Origin: Paralichthys olivaceus
Taxonomy: Eukaryota > Chordata > Actinopteri > Pleuronectiformes > Paralichthyidae
DNA: 64,000 nucleotides
Assembly (NCBI RefSeq): GCF_024713975.1
Contig: NC_091096.1
Coordinates: 1,831,001 to 1,895,000, forward strand
Direction: 5' to 3'
The position numbers and the translations under genes are program-made. A model generated the notes under the pieces. That model saw nothing but the letters and a program-made list of their open reading frames with translations. It was not told the origin of the DNA and ran no database searches. Below are positions 1 to 11,799 of the stretch, piece after piece (within the stretch, counting starts at the first letter, position 1; each line of letters opens with the position of its first letter).

Positions 1-2859
1 GCTTTATGAGAATTAATGAAATGATCTTTTGTGCCATTTCACTGATCCCAGGGCGGCAATTAATTGTTGTTGGTTAAGCAGAGAATCTGAGCGGCACCAC
101 TGGATGTTCCTGTCGAGCTTATATATATATATTTGTGTTGAGATGTTTTACGAGCATCATGGGAGGTTTTTAATCAGAGCAGCATAAACCTGAGAGTTTA
201 TGACATGTGTTGTGATCTATCGCTTCGCAAACGAGTAAATAAAAAAGGACCATTCCAGCATCTGTCAAGAAAAACTACCATCCAAGTATAATTTTATTCT
301 CAGCAAATAAAGAAAACAACGGGTCCGGCAATCGCTAATGTTTTAGAAAAATCAATCACAACTTTCAGCTGAAAGTTGAAGTGCGGACACCTCGGCACAC
401 GTCGTAAATGACTTGGCGGATTTCTCCTCCTGTGTTTGCCAGAGTGATCATCACCGTTCTGGATCCCAGCTGCTGAAGAAGAACGATTCTCCGAGCATCA
501 GCGATCATCTCTGATCTGACATCAAAATACTCACTTTCTATTCTTTTTCCTCAATCGAGGCACAAATCGGAGAGATTGTCATTTCACGGGCCGAGAGAAG
601 CCAGCTGTCAAGTCTGAGAGATGATGCTTCACGCGACACATTCTGAGCATCAAGTGGATCATACATGATCAAACTGCACATCAAAACAAGAGGGACAGAA
701 CGGAAACGTCCCCGGTGAAGTATTTTTTTATCAGCTCTTCCTCCTGTGAAGTTCTCTCATCAGGACGGATGTAAGTTATGAGTCTGTGTCGACTTTGAAA
801 ACGACGGCACAGAATCATCCCTGGTGGCACATTTCTCATCAAGTCACAAGTATTCACTGACATCCTGGAAAAACATTCAGACAATCAGACCTGCGGCAAA
901 TGTCTGAAATCAATTCTGTGTAAAGAGAACTCGAAAAACTTAAAGAAGCACCTGGCGACGCACGGATACATTTGAATTCAGAGTTGAGCTCCGTGTCTGC
1001 TGGGACCCCCTGACGAGCACGTCGGCCCCAGTGGTGGGAACAAGATCCACGATGAAGCTGAAGTATTTTACTGCGTTAAGCACTCAAACTATAATTTAGA
1101 GTTAAATGATTGTATTTGGGTTTGATTTCACTTATCATGAGCTTTGTGAAGAGTTTTGAACTTATTAAATTTGTATATTTAAGTTGAATACACTTTCAAT
1201 GGTTCAAAGTTGATATGTTCAATTTATCTGACCTGGGAGGTCAGAGGTCAAGAGACACTAATAAATCAAACATCCAATCAAACGTCGGCGCACCGCCACG
1301 ATACAACAAACAGCAGTAGCTCGTCAGAATTACTCCGACCAGAGGGGTCAGTGTCACATTTCAGAGCCGAAGCAGAGGTCAGTGTCCCTCTGGGCCACGG
1401 AGAGGACGAGCCTGATCAGAGGAAGTAAAGCAGGACAGATACCAGACACGTGTCCAATGCAGTGATTGTATGAGGATGTGTGCTGCTGGTGAGCGAGTGT
1501 TTGGCTGCTGGGATTATCTCTCCGAGCTAATGCCTTAAGCAGGGCTGAAACCTACCAGACCCCCGCTGCATTGTGCTGTGGACGAATAACAAAGAGAGAT
1601 GGTTGTGTGGAGACATTTAGGGTTTTTCTTTGTTTTCCTCTGACGAGCAAAAAGAACTTTACAACTAACGTTTTGTTTTTACTGAATAACGATGAGGCCC
1701 TGAGGGAAACGATGGAGGATATTTGGGGCGAACAACAGACTGATGCTGACGTGATGAGTCATGGATTAGATTAAACCTGCTGCTGCACTGTTGCAGAAAT
1801 ATTATGTCATAGACGCACATGTGTAATGACGGTGCATGCTGCAGATGGATGATTTTTTGACATTAGAAAAATAACATTTCAGCAGACTTCCATGCACAGA
1901 TTCAACCATCACCTGAATAACGATTCACTCTCACACAGACTTTTTTTCCCTGATTTAAAAACTGTTTGAAAGGATTCAGCTCCGATGAAACTGTGCTCGG
2001 CAAACTTCTGTCAAAGTCTCAGACCTGCTGACGTGATCTGCACCGTTTCAAGTGTCTAAATGAAATCCATATATAAATGTTGGGATGTGAGTATACTTTG
2101 AGGTTGCATCACCGTTTGACAGTAGTGCAGACCGTCTAATCTATGGCCACCAGGCATCGATATACACGATACTTTTAGCCTGACTTTGAAGAAGTAATGA
2201 CAGTTGACAGGATAACAAAGCCAAAGTGATTATATGTCATTTCCCCTGTACACTGATGACATTCTTCTCTTCATTAGATTGAAGCTCTGACTGCAGCCAC
2301 TTAATGGCTCCTGCGGTGGTTCTGGTTTGGTCTCTTTGAAGTGACGTGTGAAAGTGCAGCTTTGAAGCTCAGGAGTAGGAAGTAACCGCTCAGGGGTCAT
2401 TTACAGCTGCTTTTTTTTTGGAGCCTCTGGTCGACGCTGAGAGACGACACAACGGCTTGTTCAGCAGGAGTCTACCTCACAGGCACCAGGCCACATACAG
2501 CGAGAGATCCGAGCGGGTGTCACTGTTTGTGCGATGCTTATGTCCGAACACGTCAGCGATTCAACCGCATTTGTGTTTTATTCACAGTCTGACAAAAACA
2601 AAACAACATTCTCCATATTCATGCTTCAGTTTACTTTTTTGTTTGGTCTACATCCCATCCACTAACATGGATGAGCATACTACCCTTACTGCAGCCAGCC
2701 ACCAGGGGGCAATCAAAAATGTACCATATTTATTCCACTATATACGGATCATTTAGATCCGAATCATATTGTAAATCAAGATCTGTGCATTTTTCACTGG
2801 CAATTTTTTCAAAAATATAAAAATGTCCTGTGTTGCAAAGTTAAAGAAAGTGGGAAAAA

Positions 2860-3200
2860 AGCCTTTAATCCACATCCACACCAAAATGTAATGAGTTCCT
2901 CCCAAACCCAGCAAACTGGTTTTGTGTAATCCTCCTAACAAACAAAGTAGAATGTCAAACTTCCACCAGGAACAGTTGGAACAGTCTCCAATCAACCAGC
3001 ACCAAACTACACACACTCACAGATATCACACACAAATCATTACCTGGGAAATCTCTCTATGTCACAATGTTAAACAAAGTGATTAACGATTCCTGAATCC
3101 ACCCTCTTCTTCTACCCGACCCTTCCAACAAGTTTCAATAAAATCAGTTCAGGAGTTTTTGCGTAATCCTGCCGACAAACAGACAAACAGCCATGAAACA
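2860..3200 (+). repeat. Two adjacent copies of a common teleost interspersed repeat
   Basis: The segments at about 2,860-2,945 and 3,040-3,200 share the phrase 'TTTTGxGTAATCCT' followed by 'ACAAACAGACAAAC', with an upstream 'CCTTCCAACAAGTTTCAAT' block. This combination recurs many times in percomorph genomes. A related copy lies at 49,560-49,680. The family name is not certain. The pairing suggests one copy landed next to, or duplicated from, the other. Confidence 0.5.
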
Positions 3201-5033
3201 CGACCTCTGTGGGGAAGGAGCTGGCTTCACTTTAGGACTTAATCATAAATAAAGTAAACAATCCCTCTCGAGGTCCAGACTCATCCTGTGCTCACACTTT
3301 CATTTCTCTCAGGTCCACTCACAGTCCTCGGCGGCGGCGGACCTGCCACCCTCAGCGGGCAGACGGCCGTGGAGCAGAGTCGTTACAGGAGGCCAGACGG
3401 TGCAGTCTATTTTTAGCTGCAGTCCTTCGACTGGCGGTGGGTTTGAGTGTGTGGAGGTTGGCAATCTGGTGGCCATGTCATTAACACCCTCTCACTGCCA
3501 TTAAAGGCCCGACCCTGCAGACCTCAGAATACGGCCGACACAGTAAATACATCTATTATAGATCTTCACGTTGTGTGGTGGTCAGGAGTATTTCCCACGT
3601 TTCTCTCTGGTCCAACAGTGAATTCAGGCACCAGAGTAAGTTGAGGGCAAAACACTTGTGTCATACAGAATCGAGTAAGAGACAGCGATCAATCCAACAT
3701 GGCTGCCAGCAGCATCACATATATCAGTGTTCATGTCGACCGACAAGTAACAAAAATATTGCAGCAGAGAAAGGATGCAGACTTTACGTGGATATTCAGA
3801 AACGTTGATATTTTGTTCATCGGAGAGTAATTTCATCCACACACAACATGAGTCAGGTCACGGCCGCCCATCAGCAAAGTGACGCCACTTTGCCGCCCGT
3901 TCAATTCCAATCAGTGTGAGCGAAGGGAGGAATATACATAAACAAAAACTTTAGATCTATACACCAAAGGTCAGAGTCTGTTTCAGTGCCTCAGTAGTTT
4001 CTGATCCCTGTGAGATCCTGACTTCATCATCATCACAGCTTCTAGTTGTTGGTTTATTCATCAGTGTCATTTAATCATTTAGCGCATGACTTGTTTCGCT
4101 GCTCCGTCTCCGTCTCCATGTGTTTACGGTGACATGTACATGAGATTTCTTCTGCTAATGAGCCAATTAGGGACACATCTAGACATGAGGAGGGGGAGGG
4201 GCTTCATTGATAATGACACACACACACACACTGTTGTGTTTCAGTTTGGGCGCTGCACCCTTCAGAGGCTGCATCTGAAGAATTGAATTTTAAATGTAAG
4301 TGAATATCTTACGGTAATCATGTTAAAAAAAAAAAAAATCTTTAAAACATTTTTTAAATCAACCGAAGAACTTTTTTTCTTCTGCAGCTCTGTTGCTAGG
4401 CGACGGCTGTAAGGGCGGGTCTAGCTGGTGGAAATAAAAACATTGTTGTTTGCTGCAACAAAACTTTGACCACAAATTATTCAAATCAAAAATTAAGCTA
4501 AAGAAATAAAATGTTCAAACAATGAACCGGTTCCATTATGTCAGCAGAATGTCTTCCACTGCCGGGCACAAACCGGTGTATCTTGATATTTTATTTCTGG
4601 ACATTGGAGGAAAGTGGAGACACATTGTCCGTCTTTATTTACAATCTGAGATTTGAGAACATGAAGGAAAACAGAGGACAAACCCACCAGTCAACTTTTC
4701 TCGAGCCACATCACATGGCTCCAAAACGCTCTGTATTTCCCTGAGATTATTTTTTGTATGAATCTTTTTTAAGAGCAGGACTGAAAGAAAAAGTCTGAGT
4801 TGAGACGAGTGGCCGGCAGAAAAGATTAGGAGTGTGGAGAGGCGGTCGGGGGCGAGCGAGGCCGATACCAGGAAGTGGCATTATCATGGAGGGGAGGGGG
4901 ATGAGGAGGAAGTGAAGACCCACGTGAGTCACAGTGCAACACACACTCACAGATGCACATAAGCATAGACACACATTCACAGGGGAGCTACAGCAGCAGA
5001 TGGCCTGGGGATTATTCTCTCCCTCTATCCCCA

Positions 5034-5047
5034 CCCCCCCCCCCCCC
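5034..5047. repeat. Poly-C tract (14 C)
   Basis: Uninterrupted run of C in otherwise non-coding sequence. Such tracts recur in this window (6,794; 42,425; 63,039; complementary G run at 56,107). Confidence 0.9.
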
Positions 5048-6793
5048 TGTTCCCAGACAGGACTCTGAAGCTTTACTTGTGTCGGTCCGGCGCAGTGAGC
5101 CGCTGTACGGGCCGACCTGCTCCGTCCTCACCTATCACATCTGGTGGCCTAAAAAAATGCTTTCACACATCACCGTCATGAATCCACACTGTGTTCCCTT
5201 ACATTGACAAAATAAAAAAATAACTCAAACACAGTTTCTGTGGGGGGGCCGGCAGAAACGACAAAGAGTTCGAATCCCTCGCCGTGACCAAGTGACCAAC
5301 AGTCCGCTTGCATGTCTTCCTATTCCGGTTTTATTCTTTCTGATGCAATTTCTTTACAGTACCCTGACTCAACACTCAGAAAATTATGCAATGCCATTGC
5401 ATGCATTTATTCCACTGCTAATTGCTATCCAGAAATAGCAGAGTGTGGGTACAGACAGAGCTGTCAGAGACTGTGTCCTCCCATCTTAGGCTTTTCATCC
5501 ACAGCCACTCACTTGTCTGCGGAGGACTGCCAGCCACCATCCAGGCTCTGAGGGCCCTCGACTCAACGCGGGACAAGGAATGAGGAAAATGGATTTTGAA
5601 AAGCATCACGGCTCTCAAGGAACAAGGATGCCACTCTTCTGGTTTGTCTGCATTTTCCTCAATGGCAGTGAAAGTCTGGGTCTCTTTAATCAGGGCGAGA
5701 GCGTCTGCCATGTCTGTGGCAAAGACTTCAACTCTGAGTCAAACACATATCTGTGTCTCTGGGCAGCAGGAAATACAGACTTATCTCAGTGACCTATATC
5801 AGGTTGATTATTGATTTTAAAATTTACTTTCAAACAATGATTATCTGCCAAGAGCAAGTTCACAAAGAACCATTATCGTCCTCATGAGGTCATCAGCATT
5901 ATGCAAACAACCTGATGCTACAAAGCCTTTTAGTGGCCGGAATAAAAAAGATCTAAAGCTAAACAAACTACTAACGTACACTTGACAGCGGGTTACTTTT
6001 CATCCTGCTATAAGATCAGAAACGATTGTTTTGTTATGAATAGTTTTAGAGATAAATCACAGATGATATGATTTGGAGAACCACACGGTTGATTATGTTC
6101 AAAATCATCACTTCACAATTTCCACAAATGAACCGTCTGAATCAATTAAAACCTGCAATCACTAATATATACGAGAAACATTGAAGTTAACTTTTTTACA
6201 AACAGTTGCAGATTTAAGAATCAGTATCAACTCTGATTTTGGTCTCGACCATTTAGTGTGAAGAAGAAACTTCTTAGGAAAATGTTTACCGATGTTACAA
6301 ATCCAGTTAAAGTCATTTTCTCGTTGCTTCTAAAGAAACAGCTTCGGCTTCGCATTCCAAACCCAGAGTCTACGTCCATTTTGAAATGATGGTGCATGCA
6401 CAGCTTTGTCTTCCCTCTGATCTCTCATCTTATTTTCTCGACAATGACACAGTTGCAAGTTTCTTCGGAGAGCAAACACAAAGGGAGTCAGCACCAATCA
6501 CTGCGCAGCGTGTTGTTATTGAGATAAACAAGGTGAAATGCATTGCTGTAGATCTTACATGGTGTCGTCCGGCTCAAGCTCGGAGTCTGTAAAAAACAAA
6601 GCTGTGAAACGTTCAGGTACGAGTGGAAGATTCACCGAAGCTTTTACTGTCACAGGTGAACACGAGCCACATTCTCTCCATCAGCCTCTCTACGAGATAT
6701 GGAATTAAACAACGACCTATCTTATAATTCCACTTGGCTGAGCCCAGTGCGACTCAGCTGTGCTTCACCCACCACATCCCTGCAACCCTCAAA

Positions 6794-6816
6794 CCCCCCC
6801 CCCCCCCCCCCCCCCC
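6794..6816. repeat. Poly-C tract (23 C)
   Basis: Uninterrupted C run. The true length is uncertain because long homopolymers are error-prone in sequencing and assembly. Confidence 0.9.
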
Positions 6817-8019
6817 ATCTCATCATTCTGTAATAGAGGAGTTTGGAGGTGGCGGCCGTCCAGCCTCAGGCAGCGCTCACACCCCAGATGAGAAATGGTC
6901 AGAAACGATCAGTGAGAAACAATACGCCAGGGGCTGAGAGTTAGAGATTGGCGGACAATAGTTTGAATGGCGTGAAAATCAATCAGCGACTCTGCCAAAG
7001 ACGAGCAATTTGTCTTCTGGACAGGAGCCAAATATGTTGAATGAAACGGTGGCAAAGAGAAGACCTTTTTATTTTACTTTCAACATGCCAAACTTTTTAT
7101 TATTATTTGAATTACAACAATAATTTTCTGCCGTTGCTCATTGATATGATTTATTAGAACAGTTTGTGTCACATCACGTCTCCAGAGAAACTAGCTTTTC
7201 TATTCCACAACCACTGATGTTTACATTTCAGGAGAAGTAGATGGAAGAGTTTTTAGCCAATATTCAAAACAGCACTGTCGTCATGGTGAATGTGGAAGTA
7301 CGACATCATACCAAAACGTCCCCCTGAAAATAATGATACTTATGAATGAATTAATAGTTTTAAACATTGACTTTTGCCAGAGTTAATAATTGTCAACCTT
7401 TTATAAGAAAATGTCTCAATCACGGAAGATTTCTCTTACTCAGCCGAATGTCAACAGTGATGAGGACTGTGGATTTTTGTGACGTCCAGAGGGAAAGTGT
7501 ACGTCTCACTGGACGTATATGAGCATGGACGTTTCAAGTGAACAGTAGGATTTAATTTGACTGCAAACATCAGTGGATCCTCATTCGTGTTCTACTCACA
7601 TTACGAAGCCGTAAGTCACAAACGTTTCAGAGCAATCAGACGAATGAAATATGTTTTTGTAGCTTTACTTCCCACTCGCTCATACTCACACAGACGCCCC
7701 AGCTTCAGACCATACAGGCCGTAAATAAAGATGGACGACACTTCCTCCCACTATCCAGAAATCAAGCTTGAATATCCAGGATGCACCAGATTCACTTTTG
7801 TTTGGAGCCGTCCATCTTTATGTAACAGTCCACCGATCAAATAAAAACCATTAACTGTGCATCGACTGTTATTCACTTTGATATGGATCCTTAACTTTGG
7901 TCACCGAGATCAAAGCTGAGCACTGAACAATGAAAATGTCTTCTTACTTATCAGACAGCCACCTTACGACAAAACGACTCCACTGTAATGTAAAGCATTG
8001 TGTCAGTGCATCAGTCCAC

Positions 8020-8020
<1 letters not shown>

Positions 8021-8079
<59 letters not shown>
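8021..8079. repeat. (AC)n microsatellite, about 59 bp
   Basis: Pure dinucleotide tract about 320 bp downstream of the putative unc13b start codon, inside its predicted first intron. Confidence 0.97.
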
Positions 8080-8082
<3 letters not shown>

Positions 8083-8397
8083 AGAAGTCTCTGTCTAGTT
8101 CTTGGTGAGTTACATTGAGAGCAACAGCTGAAAACTAAAGTTTGTTTATTTCAAACCTTCAATTGGCAGGAGACCAAAAACTTAATCTACTTGCAGTACT
8201 AATGTAAAAACTATAAATATTTCTGTACTGCACATTCCAGAGTAATTCCTCTGAGAACTTGTGGTTCTCCTGTGATATATATATATATTTTTTTAAATCT
8301 TCAGGATGAACTGAGCTGTGTCTCTACAGACGCTCCAGCAGATCGTGTCGGGTCGTGGTTGTGAAAGTGAACCTGCAGGTGTGAGTGGAGCTCTTAC

Positions 8398-8419
8398 CTC
8401 TGACACACAGCAGGGACAT
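8398..8419 (-). CDS. unc13b: unc13b first coding exon (Munc13-2, synaptic vesicle priming), partial
   Basis: Read on the minus strand, the exon starts ATG TCC CTG CTG TGT GTC AGA G and is followed at once by a good splice donor (GTAAGAG). It encodes MSLLCVR and ends in phase 1, so the next codon can be the valine of the UNC13 N-terminus (MSLLCV-x-V in the family). UNC13 proteins are large cytosolic C1/C2/MUN proteins that prime synaptic vesicles by opening syntaxin. The seven-residue match is short, but rusc2 lies 5.5 kb away and UNC13B neighbours RUSC2 in human, which supports UNC13B over UNC13A. An in-frame ATG 30 codons upstream, at 8,509, is directly preceded by a stop codon. I chose the inner ATG because it is the family start. 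All remaining exons would lie off the left edge. Confidence 0.6.
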
Positions 8420-8650
8420 CTCAGCCGGTTTGTGTGCAACAGGAGCGGATGAGCCTTCAGGGACTTTCAGCCCAGGAGCCTGTTGCACCGCAGTTCTTCG
8501 TTCATTCATTCATCCAGACTCCTGCTGCTCCTTCACTGCAGAAACAAGTGAGGAGCTGAGAGGCAGGTGGACACTCCGGTCAGGTCCACTGATGACTGTC
8601 ACCACCGCCTGAGAACCATGGACTGAGTGAACCACCGGTAGACTGGGGCG
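8420..8650 (-). promoter_or_regulatory. Probable 5' leader and promoter side of unc13b
   Basis: This moderately GC-rich block just upstream of the MSLLCVR exon stands out from the AT-rich sequence beyond 8,650. It contains an in-frame ATG at 8,509 that would add 30 residues before the canonical start. No TATA box is evident and the transcription start is not determined. Confidence 0.35.
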
Positions 8651-10197
8651 GCTCTTATGCTGCATTCAAAGACTAGAGTAATGCTGGGAATTAAGAATAT
8701 TGAGACCATAAACTGAAGCCTGAATAAAAATACCTTTGCATGGTGTTAGGGAAGAGTATCAGGGCCAGACATACGAAAAATAATTTTGTCAAACTAAATC
8801 AAAGGAGTATAAATATGTTTTTTTTTTTTTTTTGCATTCCAATAAAAATAATAACAAAGATAATCATAATAATGATAATGGTCATGTGATGTGATAGCAA
8901 AAATAATAATAATAATAATAATAATAACATCTTTCAAAACAGATGTTACCGAGTGTTTCACAAAGAGGAACAAACAAAACATCAAAAGCAACAATAACAA
9001 TTACATTTAAAAACAAAGACAGCAAATATTATACTACGAAATCCAAAGTTAGAGACGATAAATTAAATGATATAATAACATTTAATCTATAATACAACCA
9101 ATTATACGGTACAGTAAGCAATTATTATAGTGCGAAGAAGTCACACAGCAGAGGGCGGTAATGCACCCTGAAGTTAGTTGTCACCCACCAATAAACTGAG
9201 CAAAGAAGAAGAGGATTAAATAGTATGAAATCCAAAATTAGAGACAACAAATAATATTATATGATAACATTTTAGCTAAAATGAAAGCAAGTTTTGTCGT
9301 TGTTCAATGTAGTGCTAAAATCTAAAATTAAAGACAACGATGCGTAATTTTAAAATGAAGGCAAAAGGAAAAGATAAAAAGAAACATAAGTAATGACCAA
9401 AAACAATAACATAAAAAAAATCTGTTAAAAGTTTGAAATGATTTATGATAACAGAAATGAAGTGATGTTTTGATTCTCAGGTAAACTATGTCCTGACCGT
9501 ATATTACGTATAATTTCATCAACTCATCTACACAAGGCATTTTGTAGAGACAGCCATATGTGCTAGTGTATAATTCAGCTTTATTGTTGAAATTTTAAGT
9601 TTATTCTAAATATGCAAAATGAAATAATATCCTATGACTTTCATATCATCAGAATCAGAATCAGAAATACTTTATTAACCTCCGGAGGGAAATTATCTGG
9701 TGTGTGAGTCTACAAATCTGGTTGATTTGTATTTTATTTACAGAGATTGACATGATGCCACTTCATTTACTTGAATGAGCTCAACATCCTCTACGATGCA
9801 TTTTGTAATGTCCGATAATGGTTCAGTGATACATTGGTGGAATCTGAACAATGAAGAGTAAATTTTTCTAACTGAAGGATTTTTTAACACCCATGTATCT
9901 TAGGAGCATCATTACTTCCACCTTTTTCCAATCAATCTTTGCGAAAGAGAGAACTGTGATTGGCTGTCGTGACAAGATAAAACACCTGCACTGCTGATTT
10001 CTGACCATTGCACCAGTACAGATGTTTAGTTGTGGCTCAGCTGAAGTCAGATAGAGGCATTTCATTTTGCATTCAATCATATCGCTGTCTGAAGCTATGG
10101 CACTTTTGAGGTGGTAACTTTCAAGGCATTCATTCTGTTTTGTGTTTTAGTGGAAGAATTAAGTGACTAAAACTTAAAAATGTAATGTTACTTTTTC
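8651..10197. other. AT-rich intergenic stretch
   Basis: Holds a poly-T run near 8,818-8,834, an (AAT)n tract near 8,905-8,926, and a LINE-type 3' tail at 9,646-9,695. The open frames present are low-complexity AT-rich readings with no recognisable protein. The promoter of the repeat-protein gene should lie at the right end, but I see no convincing TATA box. Confidence 0.6.
9646..9695 (+). mobile_element. LINE 3'-tail fragment
   Basis: The phrase 'AATCAGAATCAGAAATACTTTATTAA' followed by 'GGAGGGAAATT' matches a tail that is very common in teleost genomes at the 3' ends of L2/Rex-like LINEs. A similar tail is at 45,702-45,752. No reverse transcriptase reading frame is attached. Confidence 0.5.
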
Positions 10198-11661
10198 ATG
10201 TTGTGTAGTGTGGCGCTTCTATGGCTGCTGTTTATTGGCGGGCTTCAAGCAAAGCCCCAGTATCTGCCGCAGGCGCAGCAGGGCCTCAGCTACCAGGCCC
10301 GTCCCCAGTCTCAGCCGCAGGCGCAGCAGGGCCTCACCTACCAGGCCCGCCCCCAGTCTCAACCGCAGGCGCAGCAGGGCCTCAGCTACCAGGCCCGTCC
10401 CCAGTCTCAGGCGCAGCAGGGCCTCAGCTACCAAACCCGTACCCAGGCTCAGCCACAGGCTCTGCAGCACCTCAGCTACCAGGCCCGTCCCCAGTCTCAG
10501 CCACAGGCGCAGCAGGGCGTCACCTACCAGGCCCGTCCCCAGTCTCAACCACAGGAGCAGCAGGGCCTCAGCTACCAAACCCGTACCCAGGCTCAGCCGC
10601 AGGCTCTGCAGCACCTCAGCTACCAGGCCCGTACCCAGGCTCAGCCGCAGGCTCAGCAGGGCCTCAGCTACCAGGCCCGTCCCCAGGCTCAGCAGGGCCT
10701 CAGCTACCAGGCCCGTACCCAGGCTCAGCCACAGGCACAGCAGGGCCTCAGCTACCAGACTCGTCCCCAGGCTCAGGCGAAGCAGCGCCTCAGCTACCTG
10801 GCCCGTCCACAGGCTCAGGCGCAGCAGCGCCTCAGCTACCAGGCCCGTCCCCAGGCTCAGACACAGCAGGGCCTCGGCTACCAGGCCCGTCCCCAGTCTC
10901 AACCGCAGGCGCAGCAGGGCCTCAGCTACCAGGCCCGTCCCCAGTCTCAGTCGCAGGGCCTCAGCTACCAGGCCTTTCCCCAGTCTCAACCGCAAGCGCA
11001 GCAGGGCCTCAGCTACCTGGCCCGTCCCCAGTCTCAGCCGCAGGCGCAGCAGGGCCTCAGCTACCAAGCCCGTCCCCAGTCTCAACCGCAAGCGCAGCAG
11101 GGCCTCAGCTACCTGGCCCGTCCCCAGTCTCAACCGCAAGCGCAGCAGGGCCTCAGCTACCAGGCCCGTCCCCAGTCTCAACCGCAAGCGCAGCAGGGCC
11201 TCAGCAACCAGGCCCGTCCCCAGGCTCAGGCGCAGCAGGGCCTCAGCAACCAGGCCCGTCCCCAGGCTCAGGCGCAGCAGGGCCTCAGCTACCAGGCCCG
11301 TCCCCAGGCACAGGGGCGCTACCAGACACACAGGAATTTTGGCTCTCGTCTTACTGGCCAGACTGAAGCTACACCTGGCACCAGGGATCAAACTAGGTTG
11401 GTTTAAATTATCTTGATTTAGTCTGGTCAATTTTAGTCTCCATACTTTCTAATTGTCTTGTGAATTTCACTCTAGAGAGAGGGAGACAAATCAAAACTAT
11501 GGAAGCAGAGAAGGATTGGGCTACAACCCCAAATTGCGCATTATGCCTGCAGGGGTGAGTCTAAATTTGTGGTTGTGTAAGGATGACTTGGATATCTTTA
11601 CTACACTAGATCAACACACACTAATGGCTTGAATAATCTGTTGTACTTTCAGGTGCTGTAG
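10198..11661 (+). CDS. Secreted Pro/Gln-rich tandem-repeat protein, unrecognised family
   Basis: Proposed exons are 10,198-11,396, 11,476-11,554 and 11,653-11,661, giving 428 residues. The first 18 residues (MLCSVALLWLLFIGGLQA) are a clear signal peptide. Twenty-three units of the form GLSYQARPQSQPQAQQ follow, mostly 16, 14 or 12 residues long, differing by loss of Q-A or Q-P pairs. The tail is non-repetitive and ends in RIMPAGVL. The repeats are Gln-rich and basic, with one Tyr and one Arg in nearly every unit, one Glu in all and no cysteine. Donors (AG|GTTGGT, GGG|GTGAGT) and acceptors (TCTAG, TTTCAG) fit the reading frame, and AATAAA follows at 11,719. If the first intron is retained, the frame ends at 11,406 (402 residues). 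A second acceptor at 11,787 would give a different 18-residue end. Pro/Gln repeats occur in teleost egg-envelope (choriogenin/ZP) and tooth-matrix (SCPP) proteins. No ZP or trefoil domain is seen downstream, and the phase-2 intron argues against SCPP, so the function is unknown. Confidence 0.65.
10258..11330 (+). repeat. Coding tandem repeat, basic unit 48 bp (36-48 bp variants)
   Basis: About 23 head-to-tail units with strong nucleotide identity, for example the recurring 'CAGGCCCGTCCCCAG' core. Nearly all length changes are multiples of six bases, so the frame is kept. The block is much richer in G+C than its AT-rich flanks. Because units are multiples of three and lack stops in several frames, four frames stay open across it. 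Only the frame with the signal peptide is taken as coding. Confidence 0.95.
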
Positions 11662-11718
11662 GTGTTTCATCCAGTGATCCTTGTTGACTTAAACGTGTAC
11701 CATGAGTCTAATTGGAAA

Positions 11719-11724
11719 AATAAA
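11719..11724 (+). terminator. Polyadenylation signal AATAAA of the repeat-protein gene
   Basis: Canonical hexamer 58 bp after the proposed stop codon at 11,659-11,661. Its position supports the three-exon model that ends at VL-stop. Confidence 0.5.
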
Positions 11725-11799
11725 ATTAATTTTGGAATATTGGTGTGCAAATCTATCTTATTTAAACTGAGCTGAGTGTTCTTTAGGTGCCATATGAAG

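Larger units (their letters stand above)
1..8397 (-). other. Probable first intron of unc13b (minus strand), no exon seen
   Basis: No reading frame in this stretch resembles a known protein. I looked by eye on the minus strand for the second UNC13 exon (C2A domain start) and did not find it, so it probably lies beyond the left edge. The stretch holds diverged interspersed repeats at 2,860-3,200, poly-C runs at 5,034-5,047 and 6,794-6,816, and a long CA microsatellite at 8,021-8,079. The rest is unremarkable AT-rich sequence. The intron call rests only on the short exon at 8,398-8,419. Confidence 0.4.

Noticed and set aside
5418-5711. A 97-codon minus-strand frame (MADALALIKETQTFTAIEEN...)
   Set aside because: It reads protein-like for about 40 residues, but I recognise no family and see no splice sites or neighbouring exons. 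It could be an old retrocopy fragment.
1-8397. Second UNC13 exon (C2A domain start)
   Set aside because: No minus-strand reading with KFNTYVTLKVQNVK-like residues was found, so it is assumed to lie off the left edge.
10219-11430. A 403-codon minus-strand frame across the repeat exon
   Set aside because: It is the complement of the tandem repeat, has no signal peptide or splice support, and arises because the unit has no stop in that frame.
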